Assembly (NCBI GenBank): GCA_016178505.1
Contig: JACOTG010000108.1
Span: 1-43,487 of the forward strand
Source of the DNA: Planctomycetota bacterium
GTDB lineage: Bacteria; Planctomycetota; JACOTG01
DNA length: 43,487 nucleotides
Direction of reading: 5' to 3'
Below are positions 10,871-19,133 of this stretch, piece by piece (positions within the stretch are counted from its first letter, which is position 1; each line of letters opens with the position of its first letter). Both the position numbers and the translations under genes were made by a program. Under the pieces are notes generated by a model. It saw only the letters and a list, made by a program, of their open reading frames with translations, did not search any database and had not been told where the DNA came from.

Positions 10871-11341
10871 ATGACGCACGAGCGACTCGTCTTCGATTTG
10901 ATCGCGGAGCCCAACGGCGAGGTCTATGCCGCGTTGCTCCGCGCGGCTCGCGAGGTCTGCTCGATCGCGCTGCTCGTGGTTCGTCCGACCGCCCCGCTAT
11001 CGCGCGAAGGCAGCGAGATTCTCGCGCGCTTGGAGCCACAGCTCGTTTCGCGCGAGCAGACGAGCGAATGGCCCGGCACGAAACTCGTCGGGCACGAAGC
11101 GACGCTGTATCGCATCGCGTTCTGCGACGAGACTGTCGCCATCCTCCGCGCTGCCGTCCCCGGCCTCTACGGCTGGCGACAGCCGGATCGTCCGGAAGAC
11201 CTCGGTTTGCTTCGCGCGGATGGGTCGACGTGGCTCGGCTCGATCGCTCACGAGCGCGACGCCTGGCTCGAGCTCACCGTCGACGAGGCAGCGAGCTTGC
11301 AAGCGCGAGTGCCCGGCTTGCGGGTCCGACAACGACGATGA
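10871..11341 (+). CDS. Hypothetical protein, 156 aa
   Basis: I do not recognise a family. The ATG follows GAGAGGCGAC, an acceptable ribosome binding site. The chain looks like a soluble alpha/beta protein without signal peptide or membrane segment. It has an N-terminal helix-strand unit (EVYAALLRAAREVCSIALLV), a middle segment ending in TLYRIAFCDETVAILRAAV, then LYGWRQPDRPEDLGLLRADG and an acidic ending (WLELTVDEAASLQ). The order of strands and the 'GLLRADGSTWLGSIAHERDAW' style are reminiscent of small uncharacterised proteins near immunity or toxin-antitoxin genes, but that is only an impression. It is followed after 151 bases by the VOC gene on the same strand. Confidence 0.6.
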   Translation: MTHERLVFDLIAEPNGEVYAALLRAAREVCSIALLVVRPTAPLSREGSEILARLEPQLVSREQTSEWPGTKLVGHEATLYRIAFCDETVAILRAAVPGLYGWRQPDRPEDLGLLRADGSTWLGSIAHERDAWLELTVDEAASLQARVPGLRVRQRR

Positions 11342-11492
11342 GACGCTAGACGCGCGAGCGCTCGTCCGGTCACTAGCGCGTGCGTGGCACGGAAGCTGGG
11401 TCTCGGCGACGAACGAAATGAGCAGGACTCGACAAGTCGGCCGCGGCGCTTTGCGGTAGGCTTGCGCGCCACTGCTCACGAGGAGGTGACCG

Positions 11493-11876
11493 ATGACGGA
11501 CCCGGCGGCCATCACGGGGATCGCGCAAATTGCCATCAGCGTGAAGGACATGGGGCCGGCGCTCGCGTTCTATCGCGACGTGCTCGGGCTCACGTTCTTG
11601 TTCCAACCCGGGCCCGGCCTCGCGTTCCTGCAATGCGGCGACACGCGACTGATGCTCGCGACGCCCAACAACGAGAAAGAGCCGCGGAGCGATCCGATCC
11701 TCTACTTCCGTGTCGCGGACATCCGAGCGGCGTACGACCAGATCCGAGCACGCGGCGCGAAGCCGCGAATGGAGCCTCACGTCGTCGCTCGGCTCGAGAC
11801 TCGCGACGTCTGGCTTGCCCACTTCGACGATCCCGACGGCCACGTCGTGAGCTTGATGAGCGAAGCGCCTCGCTGA
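11493..11876 (+). CDS. VOC (glyoxalase/bleomycin-resistance fold) family protein
   Basis: A 127-residue single-domain protein preceded by a strong GAGGAGGTGA. It has two beta-alpha-beta-beta-beta halves: 'IAQIAISVKDMGPALAFYRD' followed by VLGLTFLF, then ILYFRVADIRAAYDQIRARG and the closing HFDDPDGHVVSLMSE. Candidate metal-ligand positions of the fold are occupied by Q (IAQIAIS) and E (LMSE), but the H and second E of classical glyoxalase I are not obvious. Members include dioxygenases, isomerases and drug-binding proteins, so the substrate cannot be named. The gene is cytosolic, 52 bases upstream of the DUF2332 gene and on the same strand, so co-transcription is plausible. Confidence 0.88.
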   Translation: MTDPAAITGIAQIAISVKDMGPALAFYRDVLGLTFLFQPGPGLAFLQCGDTRLMLATPNNEKEPRSDPILYFRVADIRAAYDQIRARGAKPRMEPHVVARLETRDVWLAHFDDPDGHVVSLMSEAPR

Positions 11877-11928
11877 CGGAAGACCTCGCGTCGATTACGA
11901 TCCTCGGCTCCCTGAGGGCCGGAATCGA

Positions 11929-13035
11929 ATGCGAACGGGACTGACGGGTTTCCTCGAAGACGTGCGGCGCCATCTTCTCCTCCTCGGAGAACGCGTGCCG
12001 TCGTTCCGCCGCGTGCTCACCGAAGTGCGCGCAATCGTCGCGGGCGAGGACGATGCCGCGATTCGTAAGCGTCTCACCGGCGCTTGGAGCGCGCGAGAGT
12101 TTCACGCGTACTACGACCGCCCCGCTCTCCTCCTCACGGCGATTCGCGCCGACGCCCTCGCGGACGGGTCGATGCATCCTCTGTGGCGAGCCGTCGCCGT
12201 CGACGAGCCCGACGCGACGGTGGTGACGCGCGATGCGGTGCGGAACGCGCTCGCGCCGGAGCGAAAGCGTCTGTGGAAGCTCCTCGCCGAGCGGCGCGTT
12301 CAAACGAACGAGACGGCGCGAGCGGTGACGTGGCTGTGGCCGGCATGGATCGCGGGCTGCGACGCCGGCGCGCGGTCGATCGCGCTCCTCGACATCGGCG
12401 CGAGCGCAGGGCTCAATCTCGTGGCCGACCGACTGCCGGCCATCTGGCACGAGCCGTCGCGCGTTCCCATTCCCGTCGCGCGATCGATCCGCGCGGTCGC
12501 GCGCATCGGCATCGACGCCCGACCGATCGACGTCCGCGACGCGGATCAGATCGCCTGGCTTCGCGCGTGCCTGTGGCCGGGCGAGCGCGCGCGCCGCGAG
12601 CGATTCGATGCGGCCGTCTCGGCGATGCTCGAAGCCATCGACCGGCCGGGCGGCCCCGTGCTCGAGCGAGCGAACGTCGTCGACGCGCCGGCGCGCCTCG
12701 CGCGTCTCACGGCCGAGGTCCCCGCCGGCACGCTCGTTCTCGCGTACCAGACGATCGTGCGCGCCTATCTCGAGCCCGACGTCCGCGCGGCATACGTCGC
12801 CGGCATGAAGGCGTGGCTGGCGAGCCGTCCGCGCGGCCAAGCGCTGTGGATGGAATTGGAGATGGCACCGGAGACGAACGCGCCGGTACACGCGGTCATC
12901 ACGGCACACGCGAAGTCGAGCGACAGCACCATTCGATCGCTCGAGATCGCGCGCTGCGGCTATCATCCGGTCGAGGTCGCCCCGAACGTGGCTGAGGTCG
13001 CCGAGTTGACGAGCCTTCTGCGAATCGACGCATGA
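11929..13035 (+). CDS. DUF2332 family protein
   Basis: A 368-residue cytosolic protein. The diagnostic features of DUF2332 are present: an N-terminal half with 'YYDRPALLLTAIRADAL' and the central RVQTNETARAV motif, followed by IALLDIGASAGLNLVADR. That last segment resembles the glycine-rich motif I of Rossmann-fold methyltransferases, although no enzymatic activity is established for the family. A later segment, 'AGTLVLAYQTIVRAYL' with 'ALWMELEMAPE', fits strands of the same fold. The start ATG has GAGGG ten bases upstream. It may be cotranscribed with the VOC gene before it and the unknown gene after it (76 bases). Family assignment is fairly secure; function is unknown. Confidence 0.78.
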   Translation: MRTGLTGFLEDVRRHLLLLGERVPSFRRVLTEVRAIVAGEDDAAIRKRLTGAWSAREFHAYYDRPALLLTAIRADALADGSMHPLWRAVAVDEPDATVVTRDAVRNALAPERKRLWKLLAERRVQTNETARAVTWLWPAWIAGCDAGARSIALLDIGASAGLNLVADRLPAIWHEPSRVPIPVARSIRAVARIGIDARPIDVRDADQIAWLRACLWPGERARRERFDAAVSAMLEAIDRPGGPVLERANVVDAPARLARLTAEVPAGTLVLAYQTIVRAYLEPDVRAAYVAGMKAWLASRPRGQALWMELEMAPETNAPVHAVITAHAKSSDSTIRSLEIARCGYHPVEVAPNVAEVAELTSLLRIDA

Positions 13036-13111
13036 AGACGGATCAAGACGCGAAGTTCTCGTGGGCATCGATCGAGCCAGGCCGCCGTCCGAAGGGCGAG
13101 AGAATGGAACG

Positions 13112-13606
13112 ATGAGCTTCGACGAGCACGACGGGAGATTCTGCGGGTTCGTCGACGCGAGCATTCGCGAGGTGTACGAGTCGTGTCCCGAATTCTTCGA
13201 GTCGCTCGATCTTCTGGTCACGTGTCTGGCGCATTCGACCAACGTGGCGCGCCTCGCGAAGTGGATGACGTACGTGCAGGAGCGACGATTCCGGCACCGC
13301 CCGATCGGAGCGAGCGTGTGGATCGCACGAGCGCACGTCGCCGAGATCTTCGCGGACGAACAAACGTTTCGCGGGTTCGACGAGATCTACCTCCTGAACG
13401 GATTTCCGCACGCGGCGGACGTGCCCGCGGATCGGTTCACGACGGACGCCGTGCGCTTCGCCGGAACGGTGCCGTCCACCTTTCAGAAGGGGCTCGTCCG
13501 ACTGAAGGCTGCGCGGTTTCTCGCCGACGGAACGGGACTGAACTTCGTTTGCGAGTCGGAAGAGCTGGCGACGCTCGTCACCGACGCGTTCGACGACGAG
13601 GAGTAA
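13112..13606 (+). CDS. Hypothetical protein, 164 aa
   Basis: The ORF is open from 13061, but the ATG at 13112 (MSFDEHDGRFCGF) fits better: the extra N-terminal residues are charged and unlike a protein start, and GAGAG lies upstream. The chain has no signal peptide or transmembrane segment. It contains helices around EFFESLDLLVTCLAHSTNVARL, a central 'WIARAHVAEIFADEQTFRGF', and a C-terminal region that suggests a beta-sheet with helix (VRLKAARFLADGTGLNFVC), ending in the acidic DAFDDEE. I do not recognise it. It follows DUF2332 on the same strand at 76 bases. Confidence 0.6.
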   Translation: MSFDEHDGRFCGFVDASIREVYESCPEFFESLDLLVTCLAHSTNVARLAKWMTYVQERRFRHRPIGASVWIARAHVAEIFADEQTFRGFDEIYLLNGFPHAADVPADRFTTDAVRFAGTVPSTFQKGLVRLKAARFLADGTGLNFVCESEELATLVTDAFDDEE

Positions 13607-13828
13607 CGAAGCCTTGACGTTCGGACCTCCGTCCCGGACACTGGGCCTTCGTCGCCGGCCATCCACTTCGGCTCGGGTCCGTCTCGGAGAAGGCGGCCCG
13701 CAGAAGTCCTCCACCCGACGCACGCTTCGCATGGCGTTGCGTGAAATCGTTCGTTTCCGGGTGGACTCGTGGACGCTCGGGTTTGAATTGCGCTCGAAGG
13801 CAGCTCACATCACTAAGGAGGGTTCTTC

Positions 13829-14170
13829 ATGAAGCGTCTTCTTTCGATTCTCGTTCTCCTGCTCTTGGCTACCGCCCTCGTTTCGACGACCGCAAACGCC
13901 GGCACCGACAATTGCCGTCATGCCATCGTTCACGCGGCCAATGGGATGCCGATCGGCATGCTCGTCGTTTGCCCGAACCCCGCCGGGGGATTCACGGCAA
14001 CGCTCTTCCGGCCGGACGGCACCGTTCTGTGCGGTCCGTCGCCCGTCTTCCGGGCCCCGAACGGCGAGCTGGGTTTCCAGTGCAACAACTTCCGGTTCTT
14101 CTTTGGCTGTGTCGCCCGCGGCTGCTTCTGGCATGCGGGCCAGCGGCACGGCGCGCTGACACGCGCGTAG
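13829..14170 (+). CDS. Small secreted six-cysteine protein, 113 aa
   Basis: An excellent ribosome binding site (AAGGAGGG) precedes the ATG at 13829. The N-terminus is a textbook signal peptide (MKRLLSILVLLLLATALVST, cleavage probably after TANA). The mature part of about 88 residues has six cysteines (NCRH, VVCP, LCGP, QCNN, GCVA, GCFW), enough for three disulfides, and little charge. A middle stretch (GGFTATLFRPDGTVLCG) suggests short antiparallel strands. No family is recognised. The isolated position, strong RBS and strong terminator immediately after suggest an independently and abundantly expressed exported protein. A structural, inhibitor or antimicrobial role is possible but not shown. 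Confidence 0.75.
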   Translation: MKRLLSILVLLLLATALVSTTANAGTDNCRHAIVHAANGMPIGMLVVCPNPAGGFTATLFRPDGTVLCGPSPVFRAPNGELGFQCNNFRFFFGCVARGCFWHAGQRHGALTRA

Positions 14171-14189
14171 GGTCCAACTCGATCCACTC

Positions 14190-14236
14190 GAGCGGCGACC
14201 GCGAAGCCTTGTGCTTCCGCGGTCGCCGCTCTTTCG
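14190..14236 (+). terminator. Strong rho-independent terminator after the six-cysteine protein gene
   Basis: GAGCGGCGACCGCG (14190-14203) pairs with CGCGGTCGCCGCTC (14218-14231), and AAGC/GCTT extends the stem inside after a one-base bulge. The loop is about five bases and CTTTCG follows. It starts 20 bases after the stop codon. Confidence 0.85.
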
Positions 14237-14398
14237 TCGAGCCTCCGATCGATTCGCGATGGAGGTCGCCCCTTTGCCGAGGTCGACTGCGAGGTCCGCC
14301 GCTTTCCGCTTGCCGCGTCCGAAACTCTTCGGCACCTTCATGAATCGTTTCGCCGTTCCGATAGGGGATTCATGAACCAAAACGAGAGGGAGTCGTCC

Positions 14399-16945
14399 AT
14401 GTCTCGAACGAGAGATCGAGTGTCGATTACCGACTGCTTCTTCGCTCCGCTCGCGATCGGGCTCGCGCTTGGCTCGGCGTCCCCAGGCGTGGCGCTCGCC
14501 GACGGCGGAAATCTCGTTCCGACCTGGGGTGGGCGCTCCGAGCACGCGCGCGCGTACGACTTGATCGACGTCCGCTTCTCGATCGATTTCGATCTCGACA
14601 AGCAGCACATCCGCGGCGAAGTGACGAACACGATCTCGCCGATCCTCGACGGCATGCACGAGGCGGTCTTCGACTCCGAAGACCTGAAAATCACGAAGGC
14701 CTCGATCGACGGACACGACGCTCGCTTCCTGACCGATCCGAAGCACGTGATCGTCCCGCTCGACCGCGCCGCGAAGGCCGGCGAGAAGATCGCCGTGACG
14801 ATCACGTACGAGGGCAATCCGACGAACGGCCTCCACTGGGTCGGCCCTGAGCCCGGCTATCCCGACAAGCCCAAGCAGTGCTGGTCGCAGGGCGAAGACA
14901 TGGACAACCATTTCTGGATCCCGACGTGGGATTACCCGAACGACCGCGCGACGACCGAGTGCTTCCTCACGTGCGCGGACGATCTCGTCGCCGTGTCGAA
15001 CGGAGTGCTCGTCGACTCGAAGCCGGGCCCGCGCGCCGGGACGAAGATGTGGCACTACAAGATGGACCAACCCTACGTGACCTACCTCATCGACGTCGCG
15101 ATCGGTCCGTTCGAACGTTTCGCCGACGACTTCCACGGCAAGCCCGTCGAGTACTTCGTGAACAAAGGCGTGGGCGAGGCCACGGCGCGACGCTCGTTCG
15201 GCGACACTCCCGACATGCTCGCGTTCTTCTCGGAGAAGATCGGCGTCGAGTATCCGTGGCCCAAGTATGCACAGGTCGCGGTCACCGAGTTCGTCGTCGG
15301 CGGCATGGAGAACGTGTCCGCGACGCTGCAGACGGATTCGACGCTGCACGACGAGCGCTCGCATCTCGACACGTCGAGCGAAGGGCTCGTCTCGCACGAG
15401 CTCGCACACCAGTGGTGGGGCGACTACCTCACGTGCCGCGACTGGAGCCACCTCTGGCTGAACGAAGGCTTCGCGACCTACTTCCAAGTCCTCTACGCCG
15501 AGCACAAGCGCGGAACGGACGAGCTTCGCTTGCAGATGCGACGCAACCAGGCGAACACGACGGGCGGTGGCGGCGGCCGCGGCCGCGGCCGTGGCGGCGA
15601 CGCGGGCGAACGAGTCGAGCAACAGCCCAAGCCTCTCGTCAGCACCGGGTGGACGCGAACGGGCGACGACCAGAGCTTCAACGTCTACAACAAAGGCGCG
15701 AGCGTCCTGCACATGCTCCGCTTCGTTCTCGGCGACGACGCGTTCTGGAAGGCGATGGGCCACTACTGTCGCAAGAACGCGTTGCAGCTCGTCGATTCGC
15801 GCGCGTTCCAGGTCGCGATCAACGAGGCGACGGGTCAGCCGCTCGAGTGGTTCTTCGAGGAATGGGTCACCGGCTCCGGCACGCCGGCCTACGAGGTTAC
15901 GGCGTCGTGGGACGGCGCGACGATGACGGAAACACTCGTGGTCAAGCAAACGCAAAAGGTGGGTGGCGCGGTGCCACTGTTCCGCATGCCGGTCGACGTG
16001 AAGTTCGTGATCGACGGCAAGAAGACGGTGCGGCGCATCTGGGTGACGAAGGCCGAGGAGTCATTCTCGTTTCCGCTCGAAGGCCGACCGCAGCTCGTCC
16101 GCTTCGACGACGGCGGCTGGATCTGCAAGACGCTGAAGTTCGAGAAGACGACGGAAGACCTGCTCTTTCAGCTCACGGCCGACGACGACCTGATCGGGAG
16201 GCTCGAGGCGATGGACGCGCTCGCCGACCAGACGTCGGACGACCGCGTCGTCGATGCGCTCGCGCACTGCCTGGCGTCGAAGGATCACAAAGACCTTCGC
16301 GACGACGCGGCGCGTGCACTCGGCAAGCGCAAGGACAGCGCGGTCGCGCGACAGGCGCTCGTCGCGGCGCTCGCGGATCCGGAGTCGACCGTGCGCGGCG
16401 GCGCGGCAGCGGCGCTCGGCGCGTGGGAGAAAGACGCAGACGTCTACGCGGCGTTGAAGCACCTCCTCGAGACCGATCCGTCGTACCGCGTCCGCACGAG
16501 TTCCCTGCGCGCGATGCGTCGAATCAAAGGCGCGGACGCCTGGGACGACCTCGTTGCCGCGCGGGCGATCCCTTCGTTCCGCGACCAAATCTCGGATGCT
16601 GCGATCGAGTCCCTCGCCGACATCGACGGCGCGCGGGCGCTGCCGGTGCTGCTCGAGGAAGCCGCCTACGGAAAGCCCTACCCCACGCGCTTCACCGCGA
16701 TGTCCGCGCTCGCTCGCCAGGCGAAGAGCGCGTCCGACGAGGACAAGAAGAAGATCTTCGAGGTGCTCGAGAAGGGGCTCGACGATCGTTACTTCCGCGC
16801 ACGCTCCGCGGCCATTCGCGCGGTCGCGGACGCCGGTGACGTCGCCGCCAAGCCGAAGCTCCAGAAGCTCGTCGACGAGGCGCGCGACGAACGGTTCAAG
16901 GGCGCGGCGAAGGCCGCCCTCGATCGCCTCGAGCCGAAGAAGTGA
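14399..16945 (+). CDS. Exported M1-family metallo-aminopeptidase with C-terminal HEAT repeats
   Basis: An 848-residue protein. I prefer the ATG at 14399 (GAGGGAG upstream, MSRTRDRVSITDCFFAPLAI) over the in-frame ATG at 14372; either leaves a signal peptide ending near VALADGG. The N-terminal saddle domain (about 40-240) leads to the exopeptidase motif GGMEN. The zinc site HExxH-x18-E follows, with H333, E334, H337 and E356 in HELAHQWWGDYL and LWLNEGFATY. This is the gluzincin arrangement of aminopeptidase N, which removes N-terminal residues from peptides. Near residues 386-410 a glycine/arginine-rich insertion interrupts the catalytic domain. From about 570 to the end, helical pairs with the HEAT pattern (LADPESTVRGGAAAALGAWE) form a solenoid, as in several bacterial M1 enzymes of this phylum. 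Likely periplasmic or surface-located peptide scavenging. Confidence 0.92.
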   Translation: MSRTRDRVSITDCFFAPLAIGLALGSASPGVALADGGNLVPTWGGRSEHARAYDLIDVRFSIDFDLDKQHIRGEVTNTISPILDGMHEAVFDSEDLKITKASIDGHDARFLTDPKHVIVPLDRAAKAGEKIAVTITYEGNPTNGLHWVGPEPGYPDKPKQCWSQGEDMDNHFWIPTWDYPNDRATTECFLTCADDLVAVSNGVLVDSKPGPRAGTKMWHYKMDQPYVTYLIDVAIGPFERFADDFHGKPVEYFVNKGVGEATARRSFGDTPDMLAFFSEKIGVEYPWPKYAQVAVTEFVVGGMENVSATLQTDSTLHDERSHLDTSSEGLVSHELAHQWWGDYLTCRDWSHLWLNEGFATYFQVLYAEHKRGTDELRLQMRRNQANTTGGGGGRGRGRGGDAGERVEQQPKPLVSTGWTRTGDDQSFNVYNKGASVLHMLRFVLGDDAFWKAMGHYCRKNALQLVDSRAFQVAINEATGQPLEWFFEEWVTGSGTPAYEVTASWDGATMTETLVVKQTQKVGGAVPLFRMPVDVKFVIDGKKTVRRIWVTKAEESFSFPLEGRPQLVRFDDGGWICKTLKFEKTTEDLLFQLTADDDLIGRLEAMDALADQTSDDRVVDALAHCLASKDHKDLRDDAARALGKRKDSAVARQALVAALADPESTVRGGAAAALGAWEKDADVYAALKHLLETDPSYRVRTSSLRAMRRIKGADAWDDLVAARAIPSFRDQISDAAIESLADIDGARALPVLLEEAAYGKPYPTRFTAMSALARQAKSASDEDKKKIFEVLEKGLDDRYFRARSAAIRAVADAGDVAAKPKLQKLVDEARDERFKGAAKAALDRLEPKK

Positions 16946-17247
16946 CGCGCTGCGCGTAAGATCGCCATTCCACTTTTTCGCTGCGGCGAGGGGGAAAAGT
17001 GGCCCGTTTCACGTGAGTTCTTCGCCTTGGATTCCGTTGTCCCCTTCGAGTTGACAAGAATCGCGACGGCGCGCCACTAGAGTCCACGCTCTCGGAATTC
17101 CCCCCACCGACCGTGTCGTTGTTTCTTCGCTCACTCGGGTGGCGCACCTCTCCTGTCCTGAACCAGTCGGATCGACCTCGGGATCTCTCTGCGTGACTCC
17201 CGTGACAGCCGGACCCGATCGCCCGGCTCCGGCGGAAAGAGACGGCC
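16946..17247 (+). other. Intergenic region before the PPC-IPT paralogs
   Basis: About 300 bases without a convincing gene. It holds a hairpin at 16970-17002 and, further on, an isolated TTGACA at 17051. That hexamer has no good -10 at 16-18 bases (TAGAGT lies at 21). Any promoter of the following gene should be here, but I cannot place it with confidence. Confidence 0.5.
16970..17002 (+). terminator. Terminator-like hairpin after the M1 aminopeptidase
   Basis: CCACTTTT (16970-16977) pairs with AAAAGTGG (16995-17002), and two further weaker pairs are possible inside. The arms are AT-rich compared with their surroundings, and CCCGTTTC follows. It starts 25 bases after the stop codon. The trailing T tract is weak. 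Confidence 0.45.
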
Positions 17248-18786
17248 ATGAAGCGATCCGTGAATTCGTTTTCTGCGGCCTACGTTTCTCTCGTCGCTCT
17301 CTCGGGAACGTGGGCTTCGACGGCCCTCGCGCAACAAACGGAGTCCGAGCCAAACGACACACCGGCACAGGCCAACGACGTTGGGTGCAACGTCGTGATC
17401 AGCGGCGCGATCTCGCCGGCAGGTGAGGTCGACACCTTCGCGTTCACTCTCGACCAGCCGCGCGACGTCCATGTCTTCACGACGATTGCGCCGGGCAACG
17501 GCAACACGCTGATCGACCTCATCGCCTCGGATGGAACGACCCTCATCGAGACCGACGACGATTCCGGCGACGGACTCGCGAGCCAGATCGGACGCGAGGC
17601 CCAAGCTGCCGGTCGCTACTTCGTTCGTGTGAGGCCGTCGGGCACCACGACGGCGACCTACACCCTGACGATCCGCTGCCCGTCGTACGTTGCCGAGGTC
17701 GAGCCGAACGGGACGTCGACCACCGCGACGCCGCTGCCTTGCACCGCAGAAGGCGGCGCCGGCAACATCACGGGCTCGAGCGATGCGGACTGCTGGAGCT
17801 TCACGCTCGACGAACCGCGAACGATTTCGGCGCTCGTGCTCACCGCACCGGCGAACTGGGATCACTACCTCACGCTTCTCAACTCCGGTTTCACGAGCAT
17901 GCAGACGAGCTATGGTCCGGGCTACGAGCTGGGTGCGCGCGTCACCGCGTCGCTTCCCGCGGGCACGTACTACCTGCGAGTCTCGACCGGAGTGAACTAT
18001 CCGTTCCGCTACGACATGAGCCTTCTCGTCGAAGGTCGCACGTGCATCTCGTTCTTCGGAGTGACGCCGCATACGGGCTCGAGCTCGGGCGGCGACCTCG
18101 TGCACGTTTACGGCTTTGGATTCGGGAGCGCGTCCGACCTGACCGTGCGATTCGGCGGTGCGCTGGGAACGATCGTCGGAGCGACGCCGGATCGCATCGA
18201 CGTGCGCACTCCCGCTGGAACCGGCAGCGTCGACGTGACGGTGTCGCAGCGCAGCGACTCGGCCACGCAGCACGTCGCCTTCGGTTACGTGCCGCCAACC
18301 CACGCCGCGAGATACGGCAACGTCAACCTCGCGCTCGGTGACCGAGAGGACGTCCTTCTCGTGAATGCGCTGGCGGGCGACGAGTGGAGCCGCCACGTCA
18401 CGCTCGACCGCGGCCAGCCCGTCATGCTCACGATGTCGCAGCCGACGAACCGTCCGCGCGCGACATTCGTCCTCTACGCGTGGCGCGGCTTGCCGAACGC
18501 GCGAACGCTCACCGTTCTCCGAGGCGGAGGCGGAACGATGGTTTTCCCGCCGCCATTCGCTCATCGCTCGCCGCAGCCGATCGCCATCTGGGACAACACG
18601 TCGCATGCGCGCACGTTCGGCGACGCAACGCTGCCGTCGCTGCCGGCTCCGTCGGTGATCTTCCGCCGCACGCACGGCTTCCGAAACCCGGCGCGCGTGA
18701 CGTTCCAAGGAATCATCGAAGACTCGGGCTCGCCGAACCGTTCGGGGTGGAGCCTCACGAATGCCGTGATCTTGTCGCTTCGTTGA
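17248..18786 (+). CDS. Secreted PPC-PPC-IPT protein with shared C-terminal domain (paralog A)
   Basis: A 512-residue exported protein with GGAAAGAGA upstream of the ATG and a signal peptide ending at about residue 29 (STALAQQ). Two bacterial pre-peptidase C-terminal-like (PPC) beta-sandwiches follow. The first (about 30-145) starts ESEPNDTPAQAN; the second (about 148-265) starts AEVEPNGTSTTA. Both contain the 'DVDxFSFTLDxP' and 'AGRYFVRVRPSG' strands. An IPT/TIG domain comes next (about 267-350, GVTPHTGSSSGGDLVHVYG). The last 160 residues are the shared C-terminal domain: RYGNVNLALGDREDVLLVNA, then FVLYAWRGLP and VTFQGIIEDSG, ending LTNAVILSLR. No catalytic motif is present, so it is probably a surface-binding or structural protein. 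It is a close relative of the next gene, a tandem duplication. Its stop codon opens the first unit of a 62-bp tandem repeat. Confidence 0.88.
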   Translation: MKRSVNSFSAAYVSLVALSGTWASTALAQQTESEPNDTPAQANDVGCNVVISGAISPAGEVDTFAFTLDQPRDVHVFTTIAPGNGNTLIDLIASDGTTLIETDDDSGDGLASQIGREAQAAGRYFVRVRPSGTTTATYTLTIRCPSYVAEVEPNGTSTTATPLPCTAEGGAGNITGSSDADCWSFTLDEPRTISALVLTAPANWDHYLTLLNSGFTSMQTSYGPGYELGARVTASLPAGTYYLRVSTGVNYPFRYDMSLLVEGRTCISFFGVTPHTGSSSGGDLVHVYGFGFGSASDLTVRFGGALGTIVGATPDRIDVRTPAGTGSVDVTVSQRSDSATQHVAFGYVPPTHAARYGNVNLALGDREDVLLVNALAGDEWSRHVTLDRGQPVMLTMSQPTNRPRATFVLYAWRGLPNARTLTVLRGGGGTMVFPPPFAHRSPQPIAIWDNTSHARTFGDATLPSLPAPSVIFRRTHGFRNPARVTFQGIIEDSGSPNRSGWSLTNAVILSLR

Positions 18787-18908
18787 CGCGGCCAGGCCCG
18801 GAGATGAGCGACTTCATGAACGACGGGACATCACCACGCGTTCAATGACGCGGCCAGGCCCGGAGATGAGCGACTTCATGAACGACGGGGGCATCACCAC
18901 GCGTTCAA
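18784..18908 (+). repeat. Tandem direct repeat, two units of 62 and 63 bp
   Basis: Unit 1 (18784-18845) begins with the TGA stop of the preceding gene and reads TGACGCGGCCAGGCCCGGAG onward to CCACGCGTTCAA. Unit 2 (18846-18908) repeats it almost exactly; the only visible change is GGGACATC to GGGGGCATC. Part of the unit recurs in degraded form downstream: AGAGATGAGCGATTTC near 18961 and GGTGGCATAACGATTGCG near 19016. The rest of the 347-base gap before the next gene holds no gene I can support. Confidence 0.9.
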
Positions 18909-19133
18909 TGGCACTCGAGTCCCACACTGCCCCGTCACGGTCCCAGAGCAGCCCGAACGCAAAGAGATGAGCGATTTCGCGGCTCGTTCGTACTAAGCTG
19001 TTGGCTCCTGAATATGGTGGCATAACGATTGCGTCGAGCGCCGCGAGATTGTGGCTCTCGCGGGGGCGAGTCGAAATCGGATCGAGTCGGTGCCCTTTCA
19101 CGGCACGACCTTTCGGGTAGAAAGAGGCAGGAC

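Noticed and set aside
10628..10879. Minus-strand open frame of 83 codons overlapping the start of the DUF433 gene
   Set aside because: A short helical, charged end (ALERERRRYYEREL) is suggestive, but the N-terminal part is arginine/serine noise and no start with a ribosome binding site precedes the helix.
17051..17080. TTGACA-based promoter before the first PPC-IPT gene
   Set aside because: The nearest -10-like hexamer (TAGAGT) is 21 bases away, too far for a standard sigma-70 promoter.
18784..18908. CRISPR-like array
   Set aside because: The two units abut without a spacer, there are only two, and no cas gene is in the window.
18814..19101. Minus-strand open frame of 95 codons across the tandem repeat
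   Set aside because: Its protein simply repeats the DNA repeat, and the frame is shifted between the two units. No ribosome binding site or homology is seen.
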